From NCBI GenBank assembly GCA_002361155.1, contig DERZ01000031.1, positions 1 through 20,620 of the forward strand: a stretch of DNA of 20,620 bases, written 5' to 3'. The notes under the pieces were generated by a model. The model searched no databases, was not told the origin of the DNA, and worked only from the letters and a program-made list of their open reading frames with translations. The stretch comes from Porphyromonadaceae bacterium UBA3327 (GTDB lineage: Bacteria > Bacteroidota > Bacteroidia > Bacteroidales > Muribaculaceae). The first letter of the stretch is position 1. Each line of letters begins with the position of its first letter. A program made the position numbers and the translations under genes. This document shows positions 1-6,448 of the stretch, piece by piece.

Positions 1-791
1 CCTGTAATCCTTGGTGCCTCAATCATTAAATCAGGATTCTCAATGCTTCCTTCCGGGAATATCACAATATCGACCTGGGTTACGGGGAAAAACTTCTCGG
101 GGTGTTCGCAGAACATCATTGCCGCAACATTCTTGATAAGGCGATTTTCCAGTGGTCCGGTCAATAAATCCATCTCGTCGAGAATCTCTATCAGCGGGCG
201 ATTTATAAAGTTTTCCGCAAGTTTGCTTTTGACCGTCTTCAGATGCTCATATACAAGCACTCCAGATATATCGTCAATCTTTATGGTTTCGTTGCCTCTC
301 TCATCGAATGGCACACGATTGGCCAGAGCTCTCACCTGATCAAGAATCTCTCCTTTGGCTTCTATGGTTGAGGATTTGCTGCGTACATAAAATTTTGGAG
401 TTGACTTCTTTGCGACAACACTTTCCATAACCGAATATGGTCGATTCAGGCCGGATGGCGCCCATATTACAAGAATTGGCTTTCCGTCAACAATTTCAGT
501 AGAGACCTTTGTCATGTATGCAGGCTCAATCTTTGCGTCATATCCGACCATATCCTTAAGAATATCATCAATCTCTTTTTCGTTCAGACCTTTTACCGGA
601 CGCTTTGCGACACCGTTTTCCTCCTCGACGCCGACGAGGATATAGCCGCCACCTATATTTTCCAGATCTGTAGCGAAAGCGCATACAGTATGGTAAATTT
701 TATCAGGATTCCATCCGGCCTTAAACTCGATACGGTTGGATTCAACCTTGCGTTTGTTGAGCAAATCTTCTATATTGATCGGTAATGCCAT
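1..791 (-). CDS. AlbA_2 (Schlafen-like) domain protein, putative DNA-binding/ATP-binding regulator, 3' part outside the window
   Basis: Reading leftward from the ATG at 791-789, an uninterrupted frame of 263 codons runs off the window edge, so this is the N-terminal part of a longer protein. The start reads MALPINIEDLLNKRKVES, followed by the segment RIEFKAGWNPDKI and a Gly-rich core GGGYILVGVEEENG near residues 38-51. This arrangement is characteristic of the AlbA_2 domain (PF04326), which is found in Schlafen-like bacterial proteins often annotated as RecG-like or ATP-binding. The part after residue about 130 would correspond to the linker and the start of the ATPase-like C-terminal region of such proteins. 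In this family the N-terminal domain is thought to bind or process nucleic acid; the actual substrate is unknown. It lies 33 nt downstream of the small protein at 824-1102, so the two are probably co-transcribed. Family assignment is fairly sure; function is not. Confidence 0.8.
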   Translation of the reverse strand, partial: MALPINIEDLLNKRKVESNRIEFKAGWNPDKIYHTVCAFATDLENIGGGYILVGVEEENGVAKRPVKGLNEKEIDDILKDMVGYDAKIEPAYMTKVSTEIVDGKPILVIWAPSGLNRPYSVMESVVAKKSTPKFYVRSKSSTIEAKGEILDQVRALANRVPFDERGNETIKIDDISGVLVYEHLKTVKSKLAENFINRPLIEILDEMDLLTGPLENRLIKNVAAMMFCEHPEKFFPVTQVDIVIFPEGSIENPDLMIEAPRIT

Positions 792-823
792 ATCAAAATT
801 TATTCGGTTAATGCAAAAACAAC

Positions 824-1102
824 TTAAAAATCATTGTCCATCATATCATAGTCGTCCTGCTCGTCATGGAAATCGTCATACGATTGTGAATATCCATAGT
901 CTCGATTGTCATAGCGAGAGTAACTATTATCATGGCTGCGTCCAAAGCCAGTGTGCGTATCATTGTCATCAATAATATCCTTGTTGCCAAAGCTGGCGGA
1001 CTTATCCGATAGGTCTCGTTTTGTCTCGTTGTGCTCATGAGAGCCAAACAGCCAGCGAAACAATAAGAACTCACCAATGTAATTCCAAAGTGACATAATC
1101 AT
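824..1102 (-). CDS. Small single-pass membrane protein with acidic, Tyr/Asp/His-rich tail
   Basis: About 92 residues. The N-terminus is one hydrophobic, aromatic-rich segment (MSLWNYIGEFLLFRWLFG). After it comes a low-complexity hydrophilic tail full of Asp, Tyr, Ser and His, ending in DYDMMDNDF. I take the start at 1102 (or 1096). The longer frame begins at 1129, but that start would overlap the candidate ORF at 1108-1248. The 1102 and 1096 codons also have the A/T-rich upstream sequence usual for Bacteroidetes starts and sit directly at the membrane segment. I recognise no named family. The shape, a short membrane anchor plus a disordered acidic tail, suggests a peripheral or membrane-tethered accessory protein. 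It precedes the AlbA_2 gene by 33 nt on the same strand, suggesting one operon. Confidence 0.6.
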   Translation of the reverse strand: MIMSLWNYIGEFLLFRWLFGSHEHNETKRDLSDKSASFGNKDIIDDNDTHTGFGRSHDNSYSRYDNRDYGYSQSYDDFHDEQDDYDMMDNDF

Positions 1103-1107
1103 TAAAT

Positions 1108-1248
1108 TTATAACAGTCGTTGCGCCCATATGGGTTTGGTAATTAGTAACATTATAATAGCACTATCAAAAAGGCATCCAGCATCTAAGTATCTGAAGAA
1201 AGGTGTCTCAATTGCAACACCACCATTAACGTATACTGTCTTGTTCAT
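1108..1248 (-). CDS. Candidate 46-residue small protein upstream of the membrane protein
   Basis: A leftward frame begins at the ATG at 1248-1246 (MNKTVYVNGGVAIETPFF) and ends with TAA at 1110-1108, only 5 nt before the preferred start of the next gene. The middle and C-terminal part is moderately hydrophobic (FDSAIIMLLITKPIWAQ). The sequence before the ATG is A-rich, as expected in Bacteroidetes. It lies in the long leader after a terminator-like structure, so it could be a regulatory leader peptide or a genuine small protein. No family is recognised. The opposite strand also has a 78-codon frame (1130-1366), so coding potential alone does not decide. Position and tight spacing favour this strand. 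Confidence 0.35.
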   Translation of the reverse strand: MNKTVYVNGGVAIETPFFRYLDAGCLFDSAIIMLLITKPIWAQRLL

Positions 1249-1264
1249 TCTATTGTTAGTTATA

Positions 1265-1328
1265 CAAAAAAACTCCGGCGGCAGTTATCTGAGGGTTGGC
1301 CGAGCCAGTAACGACGACTTTGGAGTTT
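1265..1328 (-). terminator. Terminator-like structure in the leader of the small-protein/AlbA_2 unit
   Basis: On the minus strand the 7-base arm AAACTCC (plus 1328-1322) pairs with GGAGTTT (plus 1276-1270), and the second arm continues directly into a run of seven T (plus 1272-1266). The 45-base loop contains a smaller hairpin TGGC-TCG-GCCA. Placement between the predicted promoter (1410-1417) and the first ORF (1248) fits transcription attenuation or the end of a short leader RNA. The large loop makes it weaker than a classic intrinsic terminator. Confidence 0.4.
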
Positions 1329-1409
1329 CGGTGGTTTGTTTAGTGGCTTGCGAGGCCAATATTTAATGTATATCAGCCATTTTTCAGATGTTTGTCGTTA
1401 CAATAGATG

Positions 1410-1417
1410 CAAAATTA
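1410..1417 (-). promoter_or_regulatory. Predicted promoter (-7 box) for the leftward small-protein/AlbA_2 unit
   Basis: The minus strand reads TAATTTTG, an exact match to the Bacteroidetes TAnnTTTG box. I find no clear TTTG at the expected distance upstream, so the -33 element is poor. Predicted transcription would start near 1403, giving a leader of roughly 155 nt to the first candidate ORF and about 300 nt to the membrane protein. Confidence 0.45.
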
Positions 1418-1451
1418 GCAAAATTTTCTGATATTCGGGCTATTGTTCGGT

Positions 1452-1624
1452 TTATTCCTCGGTCTTGTAGAGGCGTTTGAAGCGGTCGAGGGAGTGGGTA
1501 CATGTTCCTTGTAAGCATGCTCTGTACACCTCTTGCCGCAGAAGCGTGTGGTGCATTTCTACGAAAGGAATTCCTTTCCACACCATTTGCAGACTTTCTT
1601 GATTCTGATGTTTGATGTTGACAT
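1452..1624 (-). pseudogene. Remnant of a zinc-finger excisionase/HTH-type protein from a mobile element
   Basis: Reading leftward from the ATG at 1624-1622, the frame gives MSTSNIRIKKVCKWCGKEF, then LS, then an in-frame TAG (1561-1559), and continues KCTTRFCGKRCTEHAYKE. The paired CxxC motifs and this wording match the N-terminus of small Bacteroidales proteins that accompany tyrosine recombinases and usually go on into an excisionase-type helix-turn-helix. Here that HTH part is missing. After HAYKE the original frame becomes nonsense, while a shifted frame reads HSLDRFKRLYKTEE and stops at TAA (1454-1452). So the copy carries a nonsense mutation plus a frameshift or deletion junction. No integrase gene is visible nearby. 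Recognition is from memory of the family, not from a search. Confidence 0.6.
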
Positions 1625-1635
1625 TTTGAATTATT

Positions 1636-1712
1636 AAAGGAGCCGCTCAATTAGCCTGATATGTATACCATTGTATACTATGGTATACACCATCTACAAA
1701 GGAGCAGAGCGG
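1636..1712. repeat. GTATAC palindrome inside flanking direct and inverted repeats
   Basis: The core at 1662-1689 has perfect 9-base arms, TGTATACCA and TGGTATACA, around a 10-base spacer that itself contains TGTATACTA. It therefore also reads as three consecutive 10-bp GTATAC-containing units. The core is flanked by the direct repeat AAAGGAGC (1636-1643 and 1698-1705) and by the inverted pair CCGCTC (1643-1648) and GAGCGG (1707-1712). It sits just upstream of the excisionase-like remnant. An operator, a recombinase/excisionase binding site or an element end are the reasonable readings. Confidence 0.6.
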
Positions 1713-1884
1713 TTTTATTCATTTGTGGACGAGCAACAAGTATGGTTCAAAAATGGAGTAAAAAACAGGTGGAAACAAGTTTTTCCGATTAAACTTCTGA
1801 CAGACGGACATAAAGAAAGGCACTAAAACAGAATGTCTTAATACTCATTGCTACTTATAGCAGTCTGTCTTTAACTGCCGGACA
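1713..1884. other. Intergenic DNA with no supported gene
   Basis: A/T-rich sequence between the palindrome and the next promoter. Very short frames exist (for example a 16-codon rightward one reading MVQKWSKKQVETSFSD from 1742), but none has support. It may be further decayed mobile-element sequence. Confidence 0.4.
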
Positions 1885-1917
1885 TTTGCCGTATATGTAA
1901 CATTATTATTATATTTG
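1885..1917 (+). promoter_or_regulatory. Promoter of the glycosyltransferase at 1979
   Basis: TTTG at 1885-1888 and TATATTTG at 1910-1917 are separated by 21 nt, close to the Bacteroidetes -33/-7 consensus (TTTG...TAnnTTTG). The transcript should start near 1924, giving a leader of about 55 nt. Confidence 0.7.
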
Positions 1918-1920
1918 CAG

Positions 1921-1951
1921 CCTGGAGACGTTTTATTAAACATCCTCCAGG
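1921..1951 (+). promoter_or_regulatory. Hairpin at the predicted 5' end of the glycosyltransferase mRNA
   Basis: CCTGGAG (1921-1927) and CTCCAGG (1945-1951) form a perfect 7-bp stem around an A/T-rich loop. It sits at the expected transcription start, so it could stabilise the mRNA 5' end or be an operator. There is no T-run after it. Confidence 0.4.
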
Positions 1952-1978
1952 AACCAATGCCACAAAAATGTTATCTCT

Positions 1979-2953
1979 ATGCTGATGGAAAATAAGGCTG
2001 TTTCTGTTGTTGTTCCGGTTTACAACCGGGAAGGTCTGGTCGGCCGGTGTCTTGACAGTATCAAGGCGCAGACTTACCGGCCTGTGAACCTTATCGTCGT
2101 GGACAACAATTCGTCTGACAGGAGTGCGGCGGTTGTAAGTGAATGGCTTTCAGCGAATGTTTCGGATGGTTTCAGCGCGGAGTTGCTTCATCAGCCGGTT
2201 CCGGGCGCTATGGCGGCGCGCCAGATGGGACTCGATGCGGTAGATACCGATTTTGTGGTTTTCTTCGATTCGGACGATATGATGCGTCCACAATTACTTT
2301 CGGCCGCGACGGAAAATATCGGAGACAGCGATATTCTGGTATGGCGCAGAGTGGTGCATGAGGCGGGTGGGAATGAATTTGTCAACCGGGCCTCCAGAGG
2401 CAATCTGTTGCGACGCCATCTGTTCAATGCCCTTCTTGCAACACAGGTATATATGGTACGCACGGATTTTCTGCGGAAGTGCGGAGGCTGGAATGGCTGT
2501 CTGCGCGGTTGGGATGACTGGGAGGTAGGCATGAGGCTGCTGTTGCGCAATCCCCGTATAAAGATTACAGAGCAACCGCTTTGCGATGTATATTGTCAGG
2601 AAGATTCAATCACCGGCATTGATTTTCAGAGCAAAGCCGGAGTCTGGGAGGAGGCACTTGATACTGTTGAGAAGGATATCATGGACGCACGCCCTTTGAT
2701 TGAAAAATGGATCCGTGAGGATTCCCCATTATACCGTGACCATGACGCGGAGCGTCTGTTAGGATATGTCAACTACCGGCGGGCCATTCTTGCTGCCCAT
2801 TACCTTAGGGAGGGGCGGAAGGATCTGGCACTGCCAGTTATGGAGAAAGCATTGAAAGCATATAACAACAATGTTTTCCGCAGAATTCTCCTTAAAGCCC
2901 ACTGTCGATATACTGCTGCAGGCGGCAGAGGGGCGTATTATCTGTGGCATTGA
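1979..2953 (+). CDS. Family 2 (GT-A) glycosyltransferase
   Basis: A 324-residue cytoplasmic sugar transferase with the GT2 layout. It has an N-terminal nucleotide-binding strand VSVVVPVYNREGL (residues 8-20), then VDNNSSD (41-47), and the metal-binding DxD-type motif FFDSDD (95-100). A GWDDWE stretch (177-182) probably supplies the catalytic acidic residue of the ED-type motif. No membrane segment is visible, so it should act on a cytosolic or membrane-surface acceptor, plausibly a lipid-linked surface glycan; donor and acceptor cannot be read from sequence. The start may be 1979 or the ATG at 1985 (MENKAVS), and both give the same domain. It has its own promoter (1885-1917) and faces the next gene convergently with a 38-nt gap. 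It lies next to a mobile-element scar, so it may belong to an exchangeable surface-glycan island. Confidence 0.88.
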   Translation: MLMENKAVSVVVPVYNREGLVGRCLDSIKAQTYRPVNLIVVDNNSSDRSAAVVSEWLSANVSDGFSAELLHQPVPGAMAARQMGLDAVDTDFVVFFDSDDMMRPQLLSAATENIGDSDILVWRRVVHEAGGNEFVNRASRGNLLRRHLFNALLATQVYMVRTDFLRKCGGWNGCLRGWDDWEVGMRLLLRNPRIKITEQPLCDVYCQEDSITGIDFQSKAGVWEEALDTVEKDIMDARPLIEKWIREDSPLYRDHDAERLLGYVNYRRAILAAHYLREGRKDLALPVMEKALKAYNNNVFRRILLKAHCRYTAAGGRGAYYLWH

Positions 2954-2991
2954 GAAAAAGATCTCAAAGGATCGCTGTCTGATCGGGAGGA

Positions 2992-4113
2992 TTATCTGGC
3001 ATTCAGTCTTTTTGTCCAGAAATCCAGAAATCTTGCGGCAACGATTTCACAGTCGTTGTGTTTCTCCACGAACAGTCTTGACTCATGTCCACGTTGTGCG
3101 ATGAGTTCAGGAGCGGAGACTGTCCTGTCGAGAGTTTCGGTCAGTTCGTCAAGTTCGACAGGAGCGTTGATGACAGGCCGCAGCGTATGCTCTCCTATGT
3201 AATCATAGAAATCAGACTCACCTCCGCTAACTGTGTTTAATCCGTAAGCCATTGCCATAAGGGCTGTTGTGGCCGGGGTATAGCTGTATATCTGGTCAAG
3301 TACGATATGAGAATCACAAAGTAGCCTTATAAACTCGTCGAAAGGTCTGTTCTCAACTATGGTAAGTTCCGCTTTTCCCGGATACCGGTCTGTCACTCTT
3401 CGGGCTGCGATCTCAAGAAAATCGGATCCTTTCATCGGCATCCGAGTTCGGTCTCTCCCTAAAAACAGCTTTACAGTTTCCGGGTTGTCAGGAAGCGTCA
3501 CCGGATTGTATAAGGAGAGATCGATTGGGATTCCTCCATATCCTGAACGCTCTTTGCCCAAAGCCTTGTCCATACCGAGCACATATTCATACAGTATCGA
3601 TACCGCACCGTCAAGATTGTCGAATACGTGGCGTTGATAATCCACCAGAGCCGGCTCGTGCCATTCCTCCCATTTACCGGGGTTGGCCAGATTCCATCGG
3701 GCAGGCTTGCCATAGACAAACCATTCCGAATATTTCAGCGGCGAGTCCTCTGCTTCCAGCATGTCGAGGAAACCGATGTCGGTACTCATCGCCGTAAGGA
3801 ATATGGAGCCATTGTCACGTTTCAGACGGTCGAAAAGATACCGGAGGCGAGCCGGTTTCAGTTGCAGGAACTGAGGATCATGGAGTGCCACGACATCATA
3901 TCCCTTAAGATGACGGTGCAGTGGACCCAGAGCACGAAGAAACAGTCTCAATCCGCCCGTTTTGCCCGGCTTCCTGCTTATATCGATATCTCTGTGGCAA
4001 TTCATCCAGAATGACCCGTTGGATATGACGGTCACATCATGGCCGAGGCGCAGCAATCCGGTCGCCAGTGTGCGGTGGCAATTGCTGTAATCTCCCAGTA
4101 GCAGAATCTTCAT
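2992..4113 (-). CDS. GT-B-fold (GT4-like) glycosyltransferase
   Basis: A 373-residue protein that opens with MKILLLGDYSNCHRTLATGL and RLGHDVTVIS, the usual N-terminal Rossmann half of a GT-B enzyme. Later segments fit the donor half: GIPIDLSLYNP (194-204), a strand with KLFLGRDRTRMPMKGSDFLE (215-234), and LDQIYSYTPATTALMAMAYG (272-291) followed by TVSGGES. The last part corresponds to the region of GT4 enzymes that binds the nucleotide sugar, although the standard E-x7-E signature is not clear, so the family is a divergent one. It probably works on a cell-surface polysaccharide or glycolipid. It is convergent with the glycosyltransferase at 1979-2953 and divergent from the one at 4234. A TATTTTTG box (4146-4139) lies upstream. 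Confidence 0.8.
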   Translation of the reverse strand: MKILLLGDYSNCHRTLATGLLRLGHDVTVISNGSFWMNCHRDIDISRKPGKTGGLRLFLRALGPLHRHLKGYDVVALHDPQFLQLKPARLRYLFDRLKRDNGSIFLTAMSTDIGFLDMLEAEDSPLKYSEWFVYGKPARWNLANPGKWEEWHEPALVDYQRHVFDNLDGAVSILYEYVLGMDKALGKERSGYGGIPIDLSLYNPVTLPDNPETVKLFLGRDRTRMPMKGSDFLEIAARRVTDRYPGKAELTIVENRPFDEFIRLLCDSHIVLDQIYSYTPATTALMAMAYGLNTVSGGESDFYDYIGEHTLRPVINAPVELDELTETLDRTVSAPELIAQRGHESRLFVEKHNDCEIVAARFLDFWTKRLNAR

Positions 4114-4138
4114 CAGTCAAGAGTTTGGAAAACAAATA

Positions 4139-4146
4139 CAAAAATA
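4139..4146 (-). promoter_or_regulatory. Possible -7 box for the GT-B glycosyltransferase
   Basis: The minus strand reads TATTTTTG, matching TAnnTTTG, 26 nt before the start codon at 4113. No TTTG occurs at the -33 spacing, and the region is A/T-rich, so chance is possible. The opposite strand carries a near-match TAATTTCG (4170-4177) that could serve the rightward gene at 4234. Confidence 0.35.
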
Positions 4147-4233
4147 GCGAAAAAATCCCGATTTTTTGTTAATTTCGCGACAGAGACATTTATCTCCCCG
4201 TCATGGCGGGTACTTGTATAGTGTTATGAATTG

Positions 4234-5202
4234 ATGAAAAAGGTCAGCCTTATAGTCCCTTGTTACAATGAGGAGAGAAATCTGGATGCTCTTTATGCCA
4301 AATTGCGTCCGTTGCTCGACAACAGCCTGGATTCCCGTAAGTATGAATGGGAGGTAATAATGATTGACGACGGCAGTCGCGACTCCACTCTCTCGCTTAT
4401 GGAAAGTCTCAGGCAGAAGGATGAAAGAATCAACGTGCTGTCATTGTCAAGAAATTTTGGCAAGGAATGTGCCATGCTTGCCGGATTCGATTATGCTTCG
4501 GGGGACTGTGCGGTGATTCTCGACGCTGATCTGCAGGATCCGGTGGAAGTGGTCCCCGAGTTGCTTAAGAAATGGGAGGAAGGCTATAAGGATGTATACG
4601 GCAACAGGATGGCGAGAGGGAACGAGCCATGGATAAGGAAACAGTTCACTCTTGTCTATTATCGTATTCTGTCCGGAGTGTCGAGCGGGGAGGTTCTGCG
4701 GAATGTAGGAGATTTCCGATTGCTCGACAGATGCTGTATAGATGAAATCCGCGCATTGAGGGAAACCCAGCGTTACACCAAGGGACTCTACAGCTGGATC
4801 GGATTCAGCAAAGCCGAAGTCTGCTATGATCGTTCCGACCGAAACGCCGGGAAGTCCTCTTTCAGCTACCGGAGGCTTGTCAATCTGGCCATCGAGGGGA
4901 TAACGAGCCACACCACTTCCCCGCTGAGGTTCGCGTCGGTCATGGGAATCGCGGTGGCGCTGGCCTCCCTGGCTTTTCTGATTTATGTCCTTGTGAAGAC
5001 ATTGTTTTACGGCGACCCGGTGGCCGGATATCCCACTCTGATATGTGTCATACTGTTCCTCGGTGGAATCCAGTTGCTGTCGCTCGGCATAATAGGCGAG
5101 TATATAGGACGGATTTTTCTCGAGACAAAAGGACGTCCTCCATATATCGTAGCTTCTATCAACGGGTGCCGGCACCATGAACGACCATGTAAGGATGGAT
5201 AA
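4234..5202 (+). CDS. Polyprenyl-phosphate glycosyltransferase (DPM1/GtrB/ArnC-like)
   Basis: A 322-residue membrane enzyme that should transfer a sugar from a nucleotide donor to undecaprenyl phosphate at the inner face of the cytoplasmic membrane. The GT2 catalytic domain shows VSLIVPCYNEERNL (4-17), MIDDGSRD (43-50), the metal site ILDADLQDP (95-103) and a RYTKGLYSWIG stretch (180-190) typical of this subfamily. Two C-terminal transmembrane helices follow (about 232-255 and 266-290), with the usual IIGEYIGRIFLETKGRP between helix 2 and the tail. I use the ATG at 4234 (MKKVSLIVP); the TTG three bases earlier is in frame but less likely. It is divergent from the GT-B gene. The charged sugar would be used outside the membrane for glycan or lipid modification. 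No flippase or acceptor-modifying membrane glycosyltransferase is adjacent. Confidence 0.9.
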   Translation: MKKVSLIVPCYNEERNLDALYAKLRPLLDNSLDSRKYEWEVIMIDDGSRDSTLSLMESLRQKDERINVLSLSRNFGKECAMLAGFDYASGDCAVILDADLQDPVEVVPELLKKWEEGYKDVYGNRMARGNEPWIRKQFTLVYYRILSGVSSGEVLRNVGDFRLLDRCCIDEIRALRETQRYTKGLYSWIGFSKAEVCYDRSDRNAGKSSFSYRRLVNLAIEGITSHTTSPLRFASVMGIAVALASLAFLIYVLVKTLFYGDPVAGYPTLICVILFLGGIQLLSLGIIGEYIGRIFLETKGRPPYIVASINGCRHHERPCKDG

Positions 5203-5213
5203 TGCCGGAGCTG

Positions 5214-5245
5214 TTTGGCAAATTGCGGAAAATATCCTATATTTG
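5214..5245 (+). promoter_or_regulatory. Promoter of fba
   Basis: TTTG (5214-5217) and TATATTTG (5238-5245) are 20 nt apart, an essentially perfect Bacteroidetes promoter. Transcription should start near 5252, leaving a leader of about 97 nt whose first half is G+C-rich (CCGGTCCGG near 5258) and whose last part is A/T-rich up to the start codon. Confidence 0.75.
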
Positions 5246-5348
5246 CATCATAGTTCCGGTCCGGAGGGTGAACCTGCGGGCCGACACTTCCGTTTTTCAC
5301 CATATATGATAACGACAACACAAACCCAATAATACAATAATAATAGTC

Positions 5349-6350
5349 ATGACAGATTACAAGAGTCTGGGTCTGGTCAACACCAAAGAGATGTTCGCCA
5401 AGGCCGTACACGGCGGATATGCAATACCCGCATTCAATTTCAACAACATGGAGCAGCTGCAGGCCATCATCAAGGCCGCTGCCGACACCAAGTCGCCGGT
5501 AATCCTCCAGGTTTCGAAGGGGGCGCGCAACTATGCCAACCCCATCCTTCTCCGCTATATGGCCCAGGGTGCAGTGGAGTATGCCAGGTCGCTCGGCTGG
5601 GAGCATCCGCAGATTGTCCTCCACCTCGACCACGGAGACTCGTTCGAACTCTGCAAGGACTGTATCGAGAACGGATTCTCATCTGTGATGATCGACGGCA
5701 GCCACCTTCCATACGAGGAGAATGTGGCCCTCACGAAGGAAGTATGCGACTACGCCCATCGCTACGGTGTCACTGTGGAAGGAGAACTCGGAGTGCTCGC
5801 GGGCGTCGAGGATGAAGTCTCCAGCGACCATCATACCTATACTGACCCAGAGGAGGTGATTGACTTCGTGACACGTACCGGCGTCGACAGCCTCGCCATC
5901 TCGATCGGTACATCGCACGGCGCTTACAAGTTCACTCCCGAACAGTGCACGCGTGATCCGAAGACAGGACGCCTCGTGCCCCCGCCCCTGGCGTTCAACG
6001 TGCTCGAGGCCGTGGAAAAGAAACTCCCCGATTTCCCCATTGTACTCCACGGTTCGTCATCGGTTCCGCAGGAATATGTCGAGACCATCAACGAATATGG
6101 CGGCAAGCTTCCCGATGCCATCGGTATTCCCGAAGAGGAGCTCCGCAAGGCTGCGAAGATGGATGTCTGCAAGATCAACATCGACTCCGACTCCCGCCTG
6201 GCCATGACTGCGGCTGTCCGCAAGCTCTTCCACGACAAGCCTGCCGAGTTTGACCCCCGCAAATATCTCGGACCGGCGCGCGACGAGATGGAAAGACTCT
6301 ACAAGCACAAGATCATAAACGTTCTCGGCAGCGAAGGCAAAGCTGAGTGA
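5349..6350 (+). CDS. fba: Class II fructose-bisphosphate aldolase
   Basis: A 333-residue cytosolic glycolytic and gluconeogenic enzyme that reversibly splits fructose 1,6-bisphosphate into dihydroxyacetone phosphate and glyceraldehyde 3-phosphate with a catalytic zinc. The class II signature is complete: AIPAFNFNNMEQ (25-36), HLDHGDS (92-98, with Asp94 and the zinc ligand His95), VEGELG (143-148), TSHGAYK (188-194, zinc ligand His190), the phosphate-binding LHGSSSVP (233-240, zinc ligand His234) and CKINIDSDSRLA (274-285). Length and residue pattern match the larger Bacteroidales form, which has the insertion EVSSDHHTYTDPEE. It is preceded by a strong promoter and a leader of about 97 nt, as expected for a highly expressed gene. 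Two hairpins follow the stop. Confidence 0.96.
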   Translation: MTDYKSLGLVNTKEMFAKAVHGGYAIPAFNFNNMEQLQAIIKAAADTKSPVILQVSKGARNYANPILLRYMAQGAVEYARSLGWEHPQIVLHLDHGDSFELCKDCIENGFSSVMIDGSHLPYEENVALTKEVCDYAHRYGVTVEGELGVLAGVEDEVSSDHHTYTDPEEVIDFVTRTGVDSLAISIGTSHGAYKFTPEQCTRDPKTGRLVPPPLAFNVLEAVEKKLPDFPIVLHGSSSVPQEYVETINEYGGKLPDAIGIPEEELRKAAKMDVCKINIDSDSRLAMTAAVRKLFHDKPAEFDPRKYLGPARDEMERLYKHKIINVLGSEGKAE

Positions 6351-6363
6351 CGCACCCGTGACC

Positions 6364-6423
6364 GGCGGAAACGGATTCCGCCCGGACAATACCGGGGGAG
6401 GGAATCATTCCGATTTCCTCCCC
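6364..6423 (+). terminator. Two hairpins downstream of fba
   Basis: First hairpin: GGCGGAA-acgga-TTCCGCC, a perfect 7-bp stem at 6364-6382. Second hairpin: GGGGAGG (6395-6401) pairing with CCTCCCC (6417-6423). Neither is followed by a T-run; A-rich sequence follows instead. They may limit read-through into nnr or protect the fba mRNA 3' end rather than act as intrinsic terminators. Confidence 0.4.
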
Positions 6424-6448
6424 TCTCCAAAAAAAGAAGCATGTTTAT

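Noticed and set aside
1130..1366. 78-codon rightward frame in the leader region
   Set aside because: It has no promoter, crosses the terminator-like structure and competes with the better-placed leftward 46-codon frame. It is not excluded entirely because its N-terminal half is hydrophobic.
1384..1650. 88-codon leftward open frame over the excisionase remnant
   Set aside because: It is the wrong reading frame; the Cys-rich protein text lies in the neighbouring frame with a stop codon.
4447..5633. Two leftward frames opposite the DPM1-like gene and fba
   Set aside because: Shadow frames. They span the strong fba promoter and have no recognisable domain.
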